From positions 7,370,001 through 7,434,000 of the forward strand of contig OW799233.1 of assembly GCA_941918925.1 (NCBI GenBank): 64,000 nucleotides of DNA. Reading direction: 5' to 3'. The notes beneath the pieces were generated by a model. The model had not been told where the DNA came from, did no database searches, and saw only the letters and a list, made by a program, of their open reading frames with translations. Below are positions 23,282-33,572 of this stretch, one piece after another. Every line of letters starts with the position of its first letter. Position 1 is the stretch's first letter. This stretch comes from Phyto melanocephala (lineage: Eukaryota > Arthropoda > Insecta > Diptera > Rhinophoridae). Both the position numbers and the translations under genes were made by a program.

Positions 23282-24220
23282 TTAAATTTTTCGACGAACC
23301 TCGTCTTCCCATAAATTCACAGAATGAATACCATATAGTTCTTTAGCCAAAAAATATTCACGCCATCCAATTTTCGAACAAAACTTATTTAAATGTTCGA
23401 TTTTTGTAGTCACCAACTTGTAGGTTTTTGATTTAGCATCCTTTAAAGATTCCTCTTCGGTGTGTTGCACACATTGGCCAAGTTCACTTTTAATTGCCTT
23501 CTCTAAAATTCTATTTTCATCGTTTTCTATTCTTACACGAACAGCAGTCTCCAACTCCACTAGGTGGTCATCACGAACGCCGGGAAATAGACTGTTCATG
23601 GCTAAATTTAAATTAAATAAATAATCACGGTTTCTACCACTAGGACCAGACGAGGTAATAATTTGTTCAGCTATTTTATCAATTTTGCTATCTTCTTCAG
23701 TGCCAGCCCATGAGACATTTTCAGGTGTTGCTATATAAATAACAATATCTATACTATTTACGCTAGGATCTTCAGGAAACACATAAAATGGCACAGTGCA
23801 ACGTTTATAGCCATTTTTCTCCCGAAAATCTAGATGTTTTATAACTGCGTCCCTATCTTTGGCAGCCACACGATAGGCCACACCATAAACACGATCTTCG
23901 TGTCTGGCTGGAATTAGAGTGACAACACGTCCAGGCTTTACTTTTACTCCTCGGTGATCCGTACTATGTTGGTAAAAGCGTCTCAAGTAGCCACATATAT
24001 ATCCACGCTGCCAATCAATACACGGAAAATCTACTTTCCATATCAGTGATCCATATCCGAATATCCAAATGTCATCGGGAGTCTGTGGAGTTTGATGACT
24101 AAATACACTCTCAATTCTTTTGTGGTCTTTTGTTATATCCACATTTTGTAATTCCGGTGTATCCACCAGACTTTTGAACTTTTCTTTGTAAATATTATCT
24201 ATTTCAGGTTGTAAAAACAT
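23282..24220 (-). CDS. ChaC: ChaC-type gamma-glutamylcyclotransferase
   Basis: An intronless frame of 312 residues. ChaC enzymes cleave the gamma-glutamyl group of glutathione to 5-oxoproline and Cys-Gly in the cytosol. The glycine-rich substrate loop GYGSLIW is at residues 55-61. The catalytic glutamate is E134 in LDFREKNGY. The RVVTLIP and VYGVAYRV strands lie between. The ChaC fold covers about residues 48-235. A C-terminal extension of about 75 residues, Lys/Glu-rich and probably helical, makes it longer than bacterial and vertebrate ChaC (about 180-265). The start is supported by an A-rich context (taaaaATG), with nothing conserved upstream. Poly-A signals follow the stop closely. It stands alone, with repeats on both sides. 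Whether it is the CHAC1 or CHAC2 type cannot be settled from sequence alone. Confidence 0.93.
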   Translation of the reverse strand: MFLQPEIDNIYKEKFKSLVDTPELQNVDITKDHKRIESVFSHQTPQTPDDIWIFGYGSLIWKVDFPCIDWQRGYICGYLRRFYQHSTDHRGVKVKPGRVVTLIPARHEDRVYGVAYRVAAKDRDAVIKHLDFREKNGYKRCTVPFYVFPEDPSVNSIDIVIYIATPENVSWAGTEEDSKIDKIAEQIITSSGPSGRNRDYLFNLNLAMNSLFPGVRDDHLVELETAVRVRIENDENRILEKAIKSELGQCVQHTEEESLKDAKSKTYKLVTTKIEHLNKFCSKIGWREYFLAKELYGIHSVNLWEDEVRRKI

Positions 24221-25839
24221 TTTTATTTATTATTTTTTAAATCGGATAATAAAGGTACTCTCCTCACAGCAGCTGAAAACTTCAAAATGTCAAAATATTG
24301 TATATTTTCTATCATGGCTCTATCAAGATATATGCATCGTGGAAGCAAACACAACATTGATAAAACACAAATTTTTTTGTATATGTACCGGTAAATGTCA
24401 AGAGTTCTTTTCTTTAGTTTAAATAAGTTTTTTAAAAAATTCAAAGTAAGAACTGTATATTTTCGATTTTGTGTATTTTAAAAATTTTAAACGACCTGCT
24501 ACTATGTATTATTTATTGTAAACCTGATAAGCTCTCTAATAACAACATTTAAATTAATTTACATAGCCTTTACATGTTTTTTATATGAAAGTTTTTACTA
24601 TCAATATTAAACCCTTTTAAAAAAATTATAATTATTTTTATTACGAAATTGAATGAATAAATAAATAAATAAAATTCGCCTTTAAATATATTTTGTATAT
24701 GTAGTTTGACATTGATATGAGACAGCTAATTCAGTCGAATTCGCTGTTATTGTATAATAATATATGCTTATACCAATGTTTAATTTTGATTTTCTTAAAT
24801 GTTTTTCACTTTTATTACGTTTTACAACACTGCAACTGTTGTAATCATTTTTATGCCATCTTTATATATCATTTTATCGATAGTTTTAGTTAAATATATC
24901 TTGTCATCACTAAGTTTGTGTTATATTTTTTTCTTGTTCCTTCCTATTTTTGTATTTATAAATATCTGTTAATAATAACAAAAAAATACATTTAACAATA
25001 TGAAAAATAATTATATTTAAATAAATTTTATTGTGCAAACATAGTGAAAAAAATATAATGTAAATAAATTTTTGGTTAAACTTAAGTGAAGGCGTATACA
25101 AAATCGGTAGAAATACCTATTGTAGGTAGATACTTATGTTACAACAACTACAATAATTTTCATATATTTTACTGCTTGAAAGTGATTTTTTTTTTGTAAA
25201 ATAGCAACAAATAAATTGTAAACGAAAACAAAACAATTTACGTGGATACATTTTGTTGAAAGACATATTCCGTTTTATTTAGTTTGTAAATAAAACCCAA
25301 TTGGTAAGTTTATATTAAGCGAATTGAAAATACAAATAATTTTGCACTTTAATTATTGAGTCATTTATGATGATTGCAAAACGTTGACATACATATATTC
25401 ATTAAATAAATCTCTAAAAACTGTGTGCGATATCAATTTATGACCGTAAGCGGAAGCTTGCCTGTGCTGGCTATGGTGTTTAATTTATACATAGTATGCA
25501 CATAATTGTTTTTATCAAAATGTTTAAAAAAGTATGTAGATAGGTACCTATTAATGTTCCAGAATTTTTACATTTCTTCTTGTTTAAATACCTTCTAAGA
25601 ACCATATCAGTTTATTTATCTTTTTTGTTTTGGTTTTGTAACGATTTTTAATAATTTCCTTATGTTCTAATTTTCTAGTCTTTTTATACATATATACATA
25701 AATATCTATGTACATACATACATATGTTTATTTTTGTTGCTTAATACGAATTTTAACATAATTTTGAATCAGGTTTTTTTGAGATCGATAAATTTTTTTG
25801 TCTTATTTCAAAATTTTATGTAAGTACAATTCAAAACAC
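24221..25839. other. ChaC upstream region and intergenic DNA
   Basis: The 5' flank of the minus-strand ChaC gene, then AT-rich DNA. No TATA-like core promoter stands out, and no other gene is supported. Short frames are biased toward Lys, Asn, Ile and Phe. Confidence 0.4.
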
Positions 25840-25968
25840 AAAAATGAGAAAAAGTAACATTTTTGTTTTTCTATATCAATGTACAAATTACAAGGTTAAA
25901 ATATTTAAATATCTATTTAACGATAAAATATTATAATAGACATGATGTAAAGTGAATAAATCTAATCT
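25840..25968 (+). repeat. Duplicate of 27825-27945 segment
   Basis: A 120-bp stretch ('aatgagaaaaagtaacatttttg ... ctatatcaatgtacaaatt ... aataaaatattataatagacatgatgtaaag') matches 27825-27945 with scattered differences. It is a detached unit of the ~125-bp array downstream, separated by family A insertions. Confidence 0.6.
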
Positions 25969-26067
25969 TTTTTGCTTACAAATACCTATATACATATGTA
26001 TGTATGTTTTCAAAAGTACCAAACTGTTTTCCCGAATTTTCCCATTACTACCCTATACTCTAATTGA

Positions 26068-26848
26068 AACAAGTAAAAGTGCTATATTCTGCCGTGCCGA
26101 ATCTTATATACCCCTCACAACGTGTAGTCATGCAATAACAATTGTTTGTATCACATTTCAACTCATATAAATTCGTACATACATATACAAAACATCAAAA
26201 AAAAAAACAAAAAAAAAAATTTTTTAAAAATAAAAAAAAATTTAAAAAAATAATTAAAAAAAAAATTTAAAAAAAAAATTAAAAAAAAAAAATTATTATA
26301 TATACAATATATATAAAACAAAAAAAAAAAATATTAAAAAAAAAAGTAAAAAAAAATAATAATAAAAGTATATACATATAATATATTAAATAAAAAATAA
26401 AATTTAAAAAAAAATAAAAAAAAAAATTTTTTTGGCTCAGCTGGGATTTGATGCCACGTTTTCCCTAACCAGTATACACGTTTGTATGTATGTATGTTGT
26501 TGTTGTAATGTTGTTTTTGTGAAAAGAAAATCGAGGTGGTCGTGGGTTTTTGCTAATATCTCAGTTGTTTATGTACCGATGTTTCTGATTTTCAATACCG
26601 ATCTACTCCCGAATATTTCTGATATTTTAATACCTTACCGGGGTCCAACCTATGTCGGGGGGCTTCAAAAAGTTGATTTCAACATACACACGACAGACGG
26701 ACAGACTGACAGGGCTTAATCGACTCCCCTATTCATAAGCTTTCAGAAAATATATACTTTATGGGGTCGGAAATGAAAATTGTAGAAATTTCACACGGAA
26801 TGACAAACCTATATATACCCTTTTTCACTGTGTGAAGGGTATAAAAAA
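26068..26848 (+). repeat. Family A repeat, full-length
   Basis: Begins 'aacaagtaaaagtgctatattctgccgtgccgaa' (5' hairpin with one stem mismatch) and ends with hairpin TATACCC...GTGTGAAGGGTATAAAA. It is closest in sequence to the 14655-16076 copies. Confidence 0.8.
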
Positions 26849-26900
26849 TATTAAAAAAAATAAAAAAATATATAAATAATATATAAATTAAAAAAAAAAA

Positions 26901-27217
26901 TTTTTTTGGTTTAGGTGGGATTCGATGCCACGTTTACTCTAACCAGTATATGGGTATGTTGTTGTTGTAATTGTGAAAAAAACGAGGTGGTCGTGGTTTT
27001 CTGCTCATATCTCTGAATTTACATAGCGATTCATTCCTGGATATTTCCAAAAGATTGATAAGATACTCAGATCTAAGGAACATATAGTTGCTTCTTCTAT
27101 TCATAAGCTTTCAGAAAATATATACTTTATGGGTTTGGAAATGAAAATTGTAGAAATTACAAACGGAATGACAAAACTATATATACCCTTGTGCACCACA
27201 GGTGAAGGGTATAAAAA
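26901..27217 (+). repeat. Family A repeat, 3'-half copy
   Basis: Starts in the 'tttttttggtttaggtgggattcgatgcc' block and ends 'caccacaggtgaagggtataaaaa'. It belongs to the other 3'-end subfamily (loop GTGCACCACAGGTG) from its immediate neighbour, so the two are not a simple tandem duplication. Confidence 0.75.
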
Positions 27218-27220
27218 TGT

Positions 27221-27860
27221 AGACCCATAAACGTAAAAAATACAAAAAGTACAACAAAATGCGTAAAAGTACCTTTTTATTTGACTTAACATTTTCAATA
27301 GCATCTCTGATCAAAAGTTTTTATTTTCAAAATTCTAGCTTCACGTCGTAGAAAATACAAAAAGCGTCAAAAAAATACTATACAAATGCAAAAATGTACC
27401 TTTTTGGTCGCTCATAACATTTTCAGTCTCACATCGAATTAATAGTCACTAATTTAAAAATTCTAGATTCATAAACTCAACTGGGATCAATAGTCCCTAA
27501 TTTCAAAAGTATAGATTCATAAACGTAAAAAATACAAAAAGTACCAAAAAATATGAAAAAGTACCTTTCTGATCGCCCATAACCTTTTCAGTAGAGTTGG
27601 GTATAAATCGTTTCTTTAGTTTATTTTGCCAACAACCTCGGTCGTTTTTTTCACGAATCCCTATAAAGTTACCTTGTTTGTGGTTTATGCCATAAATGAA
27701 AGAGATTGTTGGCAAAAACGAACTAAAGTAATCGATTGACGTAACTCTGCTTTTCACTCTCACTTCGAATTACTAATTTTAAAATTTTAGTTTCACAAAC
27801 ATATAAATCACAAAAAGTACCATAAAAAAAGAGAAAAAGTACCTTTTTTGAATTTCTATA
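27221..27860 (+). repeat. ~125-bp tandem array, four diverged units
   Basis: Units start near 27221, 27349, 27478 and 27757. Each has 'aaaaaatacaaaaagtac', then 'gtaaaagtacctttttg', then 'cataacattttca', then 'tctagattcataaac'. The fourth unit is pushed downstream by a foldback element at 27591-27749. The array carries no gene. Confidence 0.7.
27591..27749. mobile_element. 159-bp foldback MITE with 7-bp duplication
   Basis: Imperfect inverted arms of about 45 bp (outer ends GTAGAGTT / AACTCTG, inner ends TTTTGCCAACAA / TTGTTGGCAAAA). CTTTTCA is present on both sides (27584-27590 and 27750-27756). Removing the element and one CTTTTCA restores the tandem unit, which proves insertion. A second copy is at about 63815-63975. 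Confidence 0.8.
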
Positions 27861-27945
27861 TCAATGTATAAATTCCAAGTTTAAAATGTTTAAATATATA
27901 TATAACAATAAAATATTTGAATAGACACGATTTAAAATGAATATG

Positions 27946-28962
27946 TATATCTACACTATAAAAAACAAATGAATGTGTTTCATTTTTTAATAAATTACAA
28001 AATTTTTAATGCGGAAGACTTTAGACTGCAATGGGTGAACAACAGCTTTTATATAAAGGACTACAATTATACATTTAAGTCGTTATGAGATAATTCTAAA
28101 AATGAAACAAATAAATACATCTTTCAAAAAAAAGAACTAAGAGCAAAACACAAAATTGTTAATTATGCAACCAAAGTGAATTTTAAAATTTTTCTTTTTT
28201 TTAAACATATATCGTTCAATTAAACTTTTTTTTAATTTTTAACTGTATTTTTGTTTTAGTTATAAATTATTTATTGTGTTTTGTTACCATAAAACTTTGT
28301 TCATTTTATATTTATATATTTATTTTTTAAATAAATTTATAAATCATTTATATATTAAACATATTTTCTTTGAAATTAAGGCATTCTATAATATAAAAAG
28401 TTTTGTGGATAGAATTTAAAATAAATAATAATTGTTATAAATATTAATAATAATTTTTTATGCCTTATGAAATCATTATTACATTTTTTTTTAAATTGGC
28501 TCTGTAATTAGTAATCATACATATTTCCCGTATTTTCCTCTTTTTGGTACCTATTCTATTATGCGATAAAAATTATCAATTAAAAGAGAAAATGTTTACC
28601 CCTTATACATGCAAATTTTAAAAAAGTGCCAAAATTCTATTAAATTTTTCTCACAAATAAACTAATTCAATTTAAATTTTTTTCCTATCTTTATATGTTT
28701 GGAACTTACATAGGGTACCAAAAAAGTACCAAATTAAATATATTTATATGTATGTATTGACTTGACAAAATATTTTTTCAAAAAACACATTTTATTTAAT
28801 TTAAAATAAAAAAAAATTAAAAAAATTCTGTACGTATGTTAAAAATACTGATTTAATTTTTATTTAATATTCGAAATATTTAATTCTGATAAATATTTCT
28901 TATAATATATTGAAATAAAAAAAAAAAAAAAATGACAACAATTTTCCTATTCAAGTAGTAGT
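27946..28962. other. AT-rich DNA, no supported gene
   Basis: Very AT-rich. It may include decayed upstream parts of the Penelope-like element whose endonuclease end begins at 28963, but no reverse-transcriptase motif could be read. Confidence 0.4.
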
Positions 28963-29583
28963 TTGCTAAATCAATTTAGAAGAAATCATAATAATAATAA
29001 TAATGATAATAAAAATAATAATAATAGTAATAATAATAGAAATAGTTATTCAGACATAACAGAACGGAAAATTTACAAGTCTATGACTTATGTGCCGCAA
29101 ATTTCAGAACGTTTGAAGAAATCTAGAATCTTTGATTCTGAGAGATATGGAATAGCTTATAGGACATATAATACATTAGGTAGACTATTTAGTAAGACGA
29201 AAGATAGAATAAATAAGTGGGACATGTCAAATGTAGTATATAAAATACCTTGTAACGGTAATGATAATGAGAGTTGTAATAAGGTTTACATAGGTACGAC
29301 AAAGAATAAACTTAAGACGAGAATAGCTGGACATAGATCGGAACAAAAGTATAGAGACAATATTAATTCACAGAAAACGGCTTTGGCAACACATTGTTCT
29401 AAATCGAATCACTATCCAAACTTTGAAAATGTATCAGTTCTAAACATTGAACATAATTACAAACGTAGATATATGTTAGAAATGCTACAGATAATAAATA
29501 TTCCAGGAACACAAAGAATTAACTTTAAGGCAGACACAGATAATGTTGCTCAGAACTATAGGCATTTAATACACAAAAAATAA
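28963..29583 (+). pseudogene. Penelope-like element: GIY-YIG endonuclease, 5'-truncated
   Basis: A 206-codon frame with no ATG at its beginning (opens at TTG). An Asn-rich run from an (AAT)n microsatellite (residues 9-26) is followed by the linker that precedes the nuclease in Penelope-like elements. The GIY-YIG domain comes next: VVYKIPC (91-97), KVYIGTT (107-113), the arginine of KTRIAGH (R120), HCSKSNH (about 144-150) and the glutamate in YMLEMLQI (E173). The Cys pair around residues 97-105 is typical of this group. The reverse transcriptase that should precede it is absent. Penelope-like elements use this nuclease for insertion. The matching terminal sequence with a ribozyme-like motif follows at 29740-29862. 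Confidence 0.88.
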
Positions 29584-29739
29584 CATTCCCACAAGCTTTA
29601 AATTTAGTAATACATATTTTGTGTTAATATTTTGTTATGTTACATTTTTAATGTAATAATTTTTATGTTAATTTTTGTAATACTACGTTTTTAAAAATAA
29701 TTTTTTTTTTTTGAAATGTTTATAAAATATTATAATAAA

Positions 29740-29862
29740 TAATATAAAATTTTGTAAAAACACACAATTTCTTTCCTGAAGATGCTACACAAAGGAGTAG
29801 CGAAATATTGAATAATAAATAAATCAACAAATATTTATAAAGACCTCGAGCTTGAAAAATCA
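29740..29862 (+). mobile_element. Penelope-like element terminal sequence
   Basis: Located 160 bp after the endonuclease stop codon and nearly identical to 12020-12137. It is thus the 3' terminal part (pseudo-LTR region) of the same element family. It contains the hammerhead-like core at 29776-29805 and ends with the GACCTCGAGCTTGAA phrase. Confidence 0.75.
29776..29805 (+). ncRNA. Hammerhead-ribozyme-like core motif, second copy
   Basis: CTGAAGA (29776-29782), T, stem GCTAC/GTAGC (29784-29788 with 29797-29801), GAAA (29802-29805). It is identical to the 12048-12077 copy. Position next to a Penelope-like endonuclease makes the assignment more credible, because hammerheads are known from these elements. 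Stems I and III are not convincingly closed here either. Confidence 0.45.
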
Positions 29863-29997
29863 ATTAAAAATTAAAAAAAAAATATATAACATGTATAAAA
29901 GGGTTTGAAAAATATTTTTTATAATAATACATTTTTAAAAAAGTTCCTTAAAATTATAAAATATATACATTTTTGTATATGGAAACATAGTGGGTCC

Positions 29998-30083
29998 GTT
30001 CGTTTACGAAAAGTTTTTACTGGACCTTCCTGAATTGTTAACGTTTTGTATGGAATTTGTGTAAACGAACGCAATCCAGTAAA
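29998..30083. other. Two interleaved inverted repeats (crossed pairing)
   Basis: GTTCGTTTAC (29998-30007) pairs with GTAAACGAAC (30061-30070), and TTTACTGGA (30016-30024) pairs with TCCAGTAAA (30075-30083). The order is A-B-A'-B', so the pairings cross, unlike a simple hairpin. Confidence 0.55.
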
Positions 30084-31050
30084 GTTTAGTAAAAAATAAT
30101 CAATACCAACTTAGTATGTATGTATGTATGTTTATACATACATATATAAAAAATTAATAATTATGTACCTAATCTAAAATTCAACCAAAATTGTTTGTTC
30201 GAAAACTTTGTAATTTGCATGTATGTATGTATACACATATGTATACATATATATTTGGTCACTACGCACAGACTGTTCTTTATATTATTTGAGGTTTTAA
30301 CTTTTATACACAAACGAAAATGTAAATAAAACAACTATAAGAGTGTATTCACCTTTCTTTCATCTTCCGGATGAGAGACTTGACGACAGTGTTAAACGCT
30401 ACTTTATTTAAACCAAATATGCTTGGCGTGTTTGTGTGATTTAAACTGTTTTTATTCACAGTATTAAAACTAATAAAAATCTAAAGTGCTTTTAGATAAT
30501 ATGTATGTAAGTAATGAATGGCCTGCGGATTTGGAAAATTAACATAAAAATAAATTTCTTTGTATGCGCTGTACCTATTACTAAGGTACATATAATTGTT
30601 ATATGAAAGTTAAAGTTTTGAATAGAAACAAATAAATTATGAAGCCTTATTGTAGATAGTAGCGTACTACAAGTCCCAAAACCTTAATGCAGTTTGCGAT
30701 TAAAATCGTTGTATTTTTTTTTTTTTTATTTCTTCCATTTTTGATTTATTAATTGAAACACAATTTAAAATTTAAAAAACAAAATACATAAACTAAAACA
30801 AGTCAGTGGTATTCTTCATTCTTCTTTTCTTTTTGGAGATGAGTCTTAAGCAAGCTAAAATAAAATGCTTGATTTCATTATTAGTTTGGTTCTGAAGAGA
30901 ACTAGTGTTTTAAAGTTAAACGATCGGTATATTAATTTGCTAATTTATTATGATTTTTTTATACGTATGCTACTATTAATTTTTTTTTTTAATTCGTATA
31001 AATTGGTGATTGTATAAGAAAAAAGAAAAAAGAACAAAGAGAAAAACACA
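30084..31050 (+). promoter_or_regulatory. Upstream region of the secreted-protein gene, with TATA-like box
   Basis: AT-rich 5' flank with (GTAT)n runs near 30115-30131 and 30222-30232. TATAAATT at 30997-31004 lies 54 bp before the ATG at 31051 and is a plausible TATA box giving a very short 5' UTR. This is inferred from position and sequence only. Confidence 0.35.
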
Positions 31051-31989
31051 ATGCAGTTTCTTTTAACGTTTTACGGTCTTATTTGTTGGACTATTGTTCA
31101 TGTGTTAAACGAGCAACAAGTTCAAGGTGCTAACTTACTTAATAGTTATTTGCCACCTTCCATGCAGGCCTTAGCCTACTACATAGATCTTTTGAAATAT
31201 GAGCCATTGTCATCAACAACTATAGAGCCGCCATTTAGTCATGCCTCCGAGCTTAGTACTGACCCTGTTAGTAGCAGCACTACGACCACAACTACAACTG
31301 TAAGACCTTATACAACCTCCAGTTGGTGGCAGCCACCTACCTGGTGGGCTCAAACTGAAACAACAAATAAAAATCCTAAGCCTACACCACCACATAAACC
31401 TGCAATATATGCACCAGATGTGACAAGACCCTTAAAACTACCACCAGAAGGTTATGATATATTCTACGAATTGGGCAGCACATCCGAAGGATTTAATAAT
31501 TTACCACTTTCTTTAATACGAGACATTATAACTGAAAAAAATCATGATGATTTTAACAACGATGTCGAGTCTCTGGATAATTTCTTACGTCTGTATGACG
31601 ACAATTACGGACGTGCCACATTAGACATTGATTCTGTTATGGATCGATGGTCTACCACTTCAACAGCTGGAAAGAAACGTGTGCCACCCACTAAGCCATA
31701 TGTAGAATTTTTGCTGGTCTACGATCTGCTAAAACGTGATGCTAAATCTTTGAATTTAAGTAAATATGAGGGTTATTCAGATGAACTTTTAAAGGACCTC
31801 AGTGAATTGTCTTACGTGTCATCACAACGTCAACTCTATACACTTTTTAATCGTATGCTAGAACGCGGTGATATAAAACGTACAGATGTTGTCTCACGTA
31901 TCCAGGGCATTGTGAAAGACTTGGGCAATCCAAATAGTGCCACAGTGAATGCGCTTCGTTATATCCCCGCTATGCCATTTATACTCTAA
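31051..31989 (+). CDS. Unrecognised secreted Thr/Pro-rich protein
   Basis: An intronless frame of 312 residues. The N-terminus is a signal peptide: hydrophobic FLLTFYGLICWTIVHVL at residues 3-19, likely cut after about residue 26. Residues 55-125 are low-complexity Thr/Ser/Pro with a TTTTTTT run and a WWQPPTWW motif, suited to O-glycosylation. The remaining ~185 residues are acidic, Leu-rich and probably helical, ending in a hydrophobic MPFIL. There are no cysteines after the signal peptide, no transmembrane segment and no known enzyme motif. The start has a good context (aaaacacaATG) and follows a TATA-like box. I do not recognise the family. A secreted extracellular or cuticle-associated protein is possible, but this is a guess. 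Confidence 0.8.
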   Translation: MQFLLTFYGLICWTIVHVLNEQQVQGANLLNSYLPPSMQALAYYIDLLKYEPLSSTTIEPPFSHASELSTDPVSSSTTTTTTTVRPYTTSSWWQPPTWWAQTETTNKNPKPTPPHKPAIYAPDVTRPLKLPPEGYDIFYELGSTSEGFNNLPLSLIRDIITEKNHDDFNNDVESLDNFLRLYDDNYGRATLDIDSVMDRWSTTSTAGKKRVPPTKPYVEFLLVYDLLKRDAKSLNLSKYEGYSDELLKDLSELSYVSSQRQLYTLFNRMLERGDIKRTDVVSRIQGIVKDLGNPNSATVNALRYIPAMPFIL

Positions 31990-32407
31990 AAATATATACA
32001 CACCGCACTTGATCAACAAGATTGTATTAACACGAACTGTAAAAAAAAATTAAAATTATATCTAATTGCATCTACTATTTCATCTCAAAAATCATTTGTG
32101 AACATATTTGTGATATTTTAGGGGAAAATTAAAAACTAAATTAAAATAAAAAGAAAAACTAGTTAAAAAAAGTTTGAATTAAATTTTAAATTTGAAAATG
32201 TAACGGCAAGCAGTTTGTGGCCTCAACTAAAAAATTTTTGAATTTCGTGTTAATACTCTCTTGTCAATCAAGAGTGATACACATTTTGTTATAAATAATA
32301 TTGTGTTGAAAGAAATCAGAAATAAGTTTTGAAATTATAATAATAAAAAATCTAAATTTTAATTACAAATACAAAGTTTAATTAAAAAAAGTAAACTAAA
32401 AACAAAT
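31990..32407. other. 3' flank of the secreted-protein gene
   Basis: AT-rich 3' UTR-like sequence. A run of poly-A-signal-like hexamers (ATTAAA/AATAAA) near 32140-32152 could end the transcript. No other feature is seen. Confidence 0.4.
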
Positions 32408-33572
32408 ATTTAAGAGCGCTATATTCGGCCGCGCCAAATCTGATAATACCTTTCGCCATTATGTATACATCGTCGTTTAGCTTCAATTAAAAAAGCAAGT
32501 AAGAGTCCTGCCGAATCTGATAATTCCCTTCACCATCATTTACGCATCTTAATTTAGCTTAGATTTCAGATTTTATGTTATATGTCATGTTGTTTATTAT
32601 TTCGGACGCCATATTTGATTTTTACTGTATTCTACTAGTCAAGCCCTTTTATTTGATTCCCATATTGATAGGGTTTAAAACAAATTTCCACCATTTGTTT
32701 CAGACGCCATCTTGGACTTAAAATTTTTCAGTGTTTATTGCATTTCACTCGCAAAGTCCTTTGGTTTGATACCAATATTGGGGGGTTGAAATGAATACAT
32801 TTTTAATTACTAGATTTTACCCATATATAAATTAATTGTACGCCATTTTGTATTGGCGGACATCTTGAGTTTATAATTTATTTTTATTGTGTTTTATATA
32901 TTCTCTCTGTTGTCTAAAAGCTGAAAAAAATCGATTTTCATTTTTAAATTTTAGCAAACTCCGAAGCATTTGTAGTTCTGTGCTAATATCTCAGTTAGTT
33001 TCAAACCGATTTGTCAGTTTTTTTTCGGCGATAATTTTAGAGGTTACAGTTTATTATCTGGTGTTTTTATCATGTTCAAAAATTAATAGGAGCTTTAATA
33101 ATTTGATACTAGTATTTAAAAAAATATATATTTTTCGAAATTTTATAAGATTATCCCTAAATGTATATCAAAGCTATAAATAGTGCCAAACGTCTCTGTA
33201 AATTAACCTGGAGCTGAAAAATGTTAATTTTTGTGATAACAATATGAGGAAAAAACACAGGCAGTCGTGTGTGTTTACTCATATATCAGAAAGTAATGGA
33301 GCGATCGTGCTGGATTTCAATGGCGATTCATTCCCGGATATTTGCAAAATATTGAAACCACATGTAGATCTGAGTAAAATGAGGGGGCTTCTAAAACTTG
33401 AATTAAACCAACATACGGACAGACGGTAATATTTCAATTGACTTCCCTAGTCAAAAACTCTCAGAAAATATATACTTTATGGGGTCGGCGATAAATATTG
33501 TAGACATTACAAACGGAATGACAAAGCTATATGTATATACCCTTGGCACCACAGTTGAAGGGTATAAAAATT
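32408..33572 (+). repeat. Family A composite copy with reversed family B units
   Basis: Two decayed 5' ends in a row (ttcggccgcgcc at about 32423 and tcctgccgaatctg at about 32506). The ~120-bp units follow in the opposite orientation to those at 3580-3860 (about 32560-32900). A normal 3' half then ends 'cacagttgaagggtataaaaa'. It appears assembled from more than one insertion. Confidence 0.6.
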
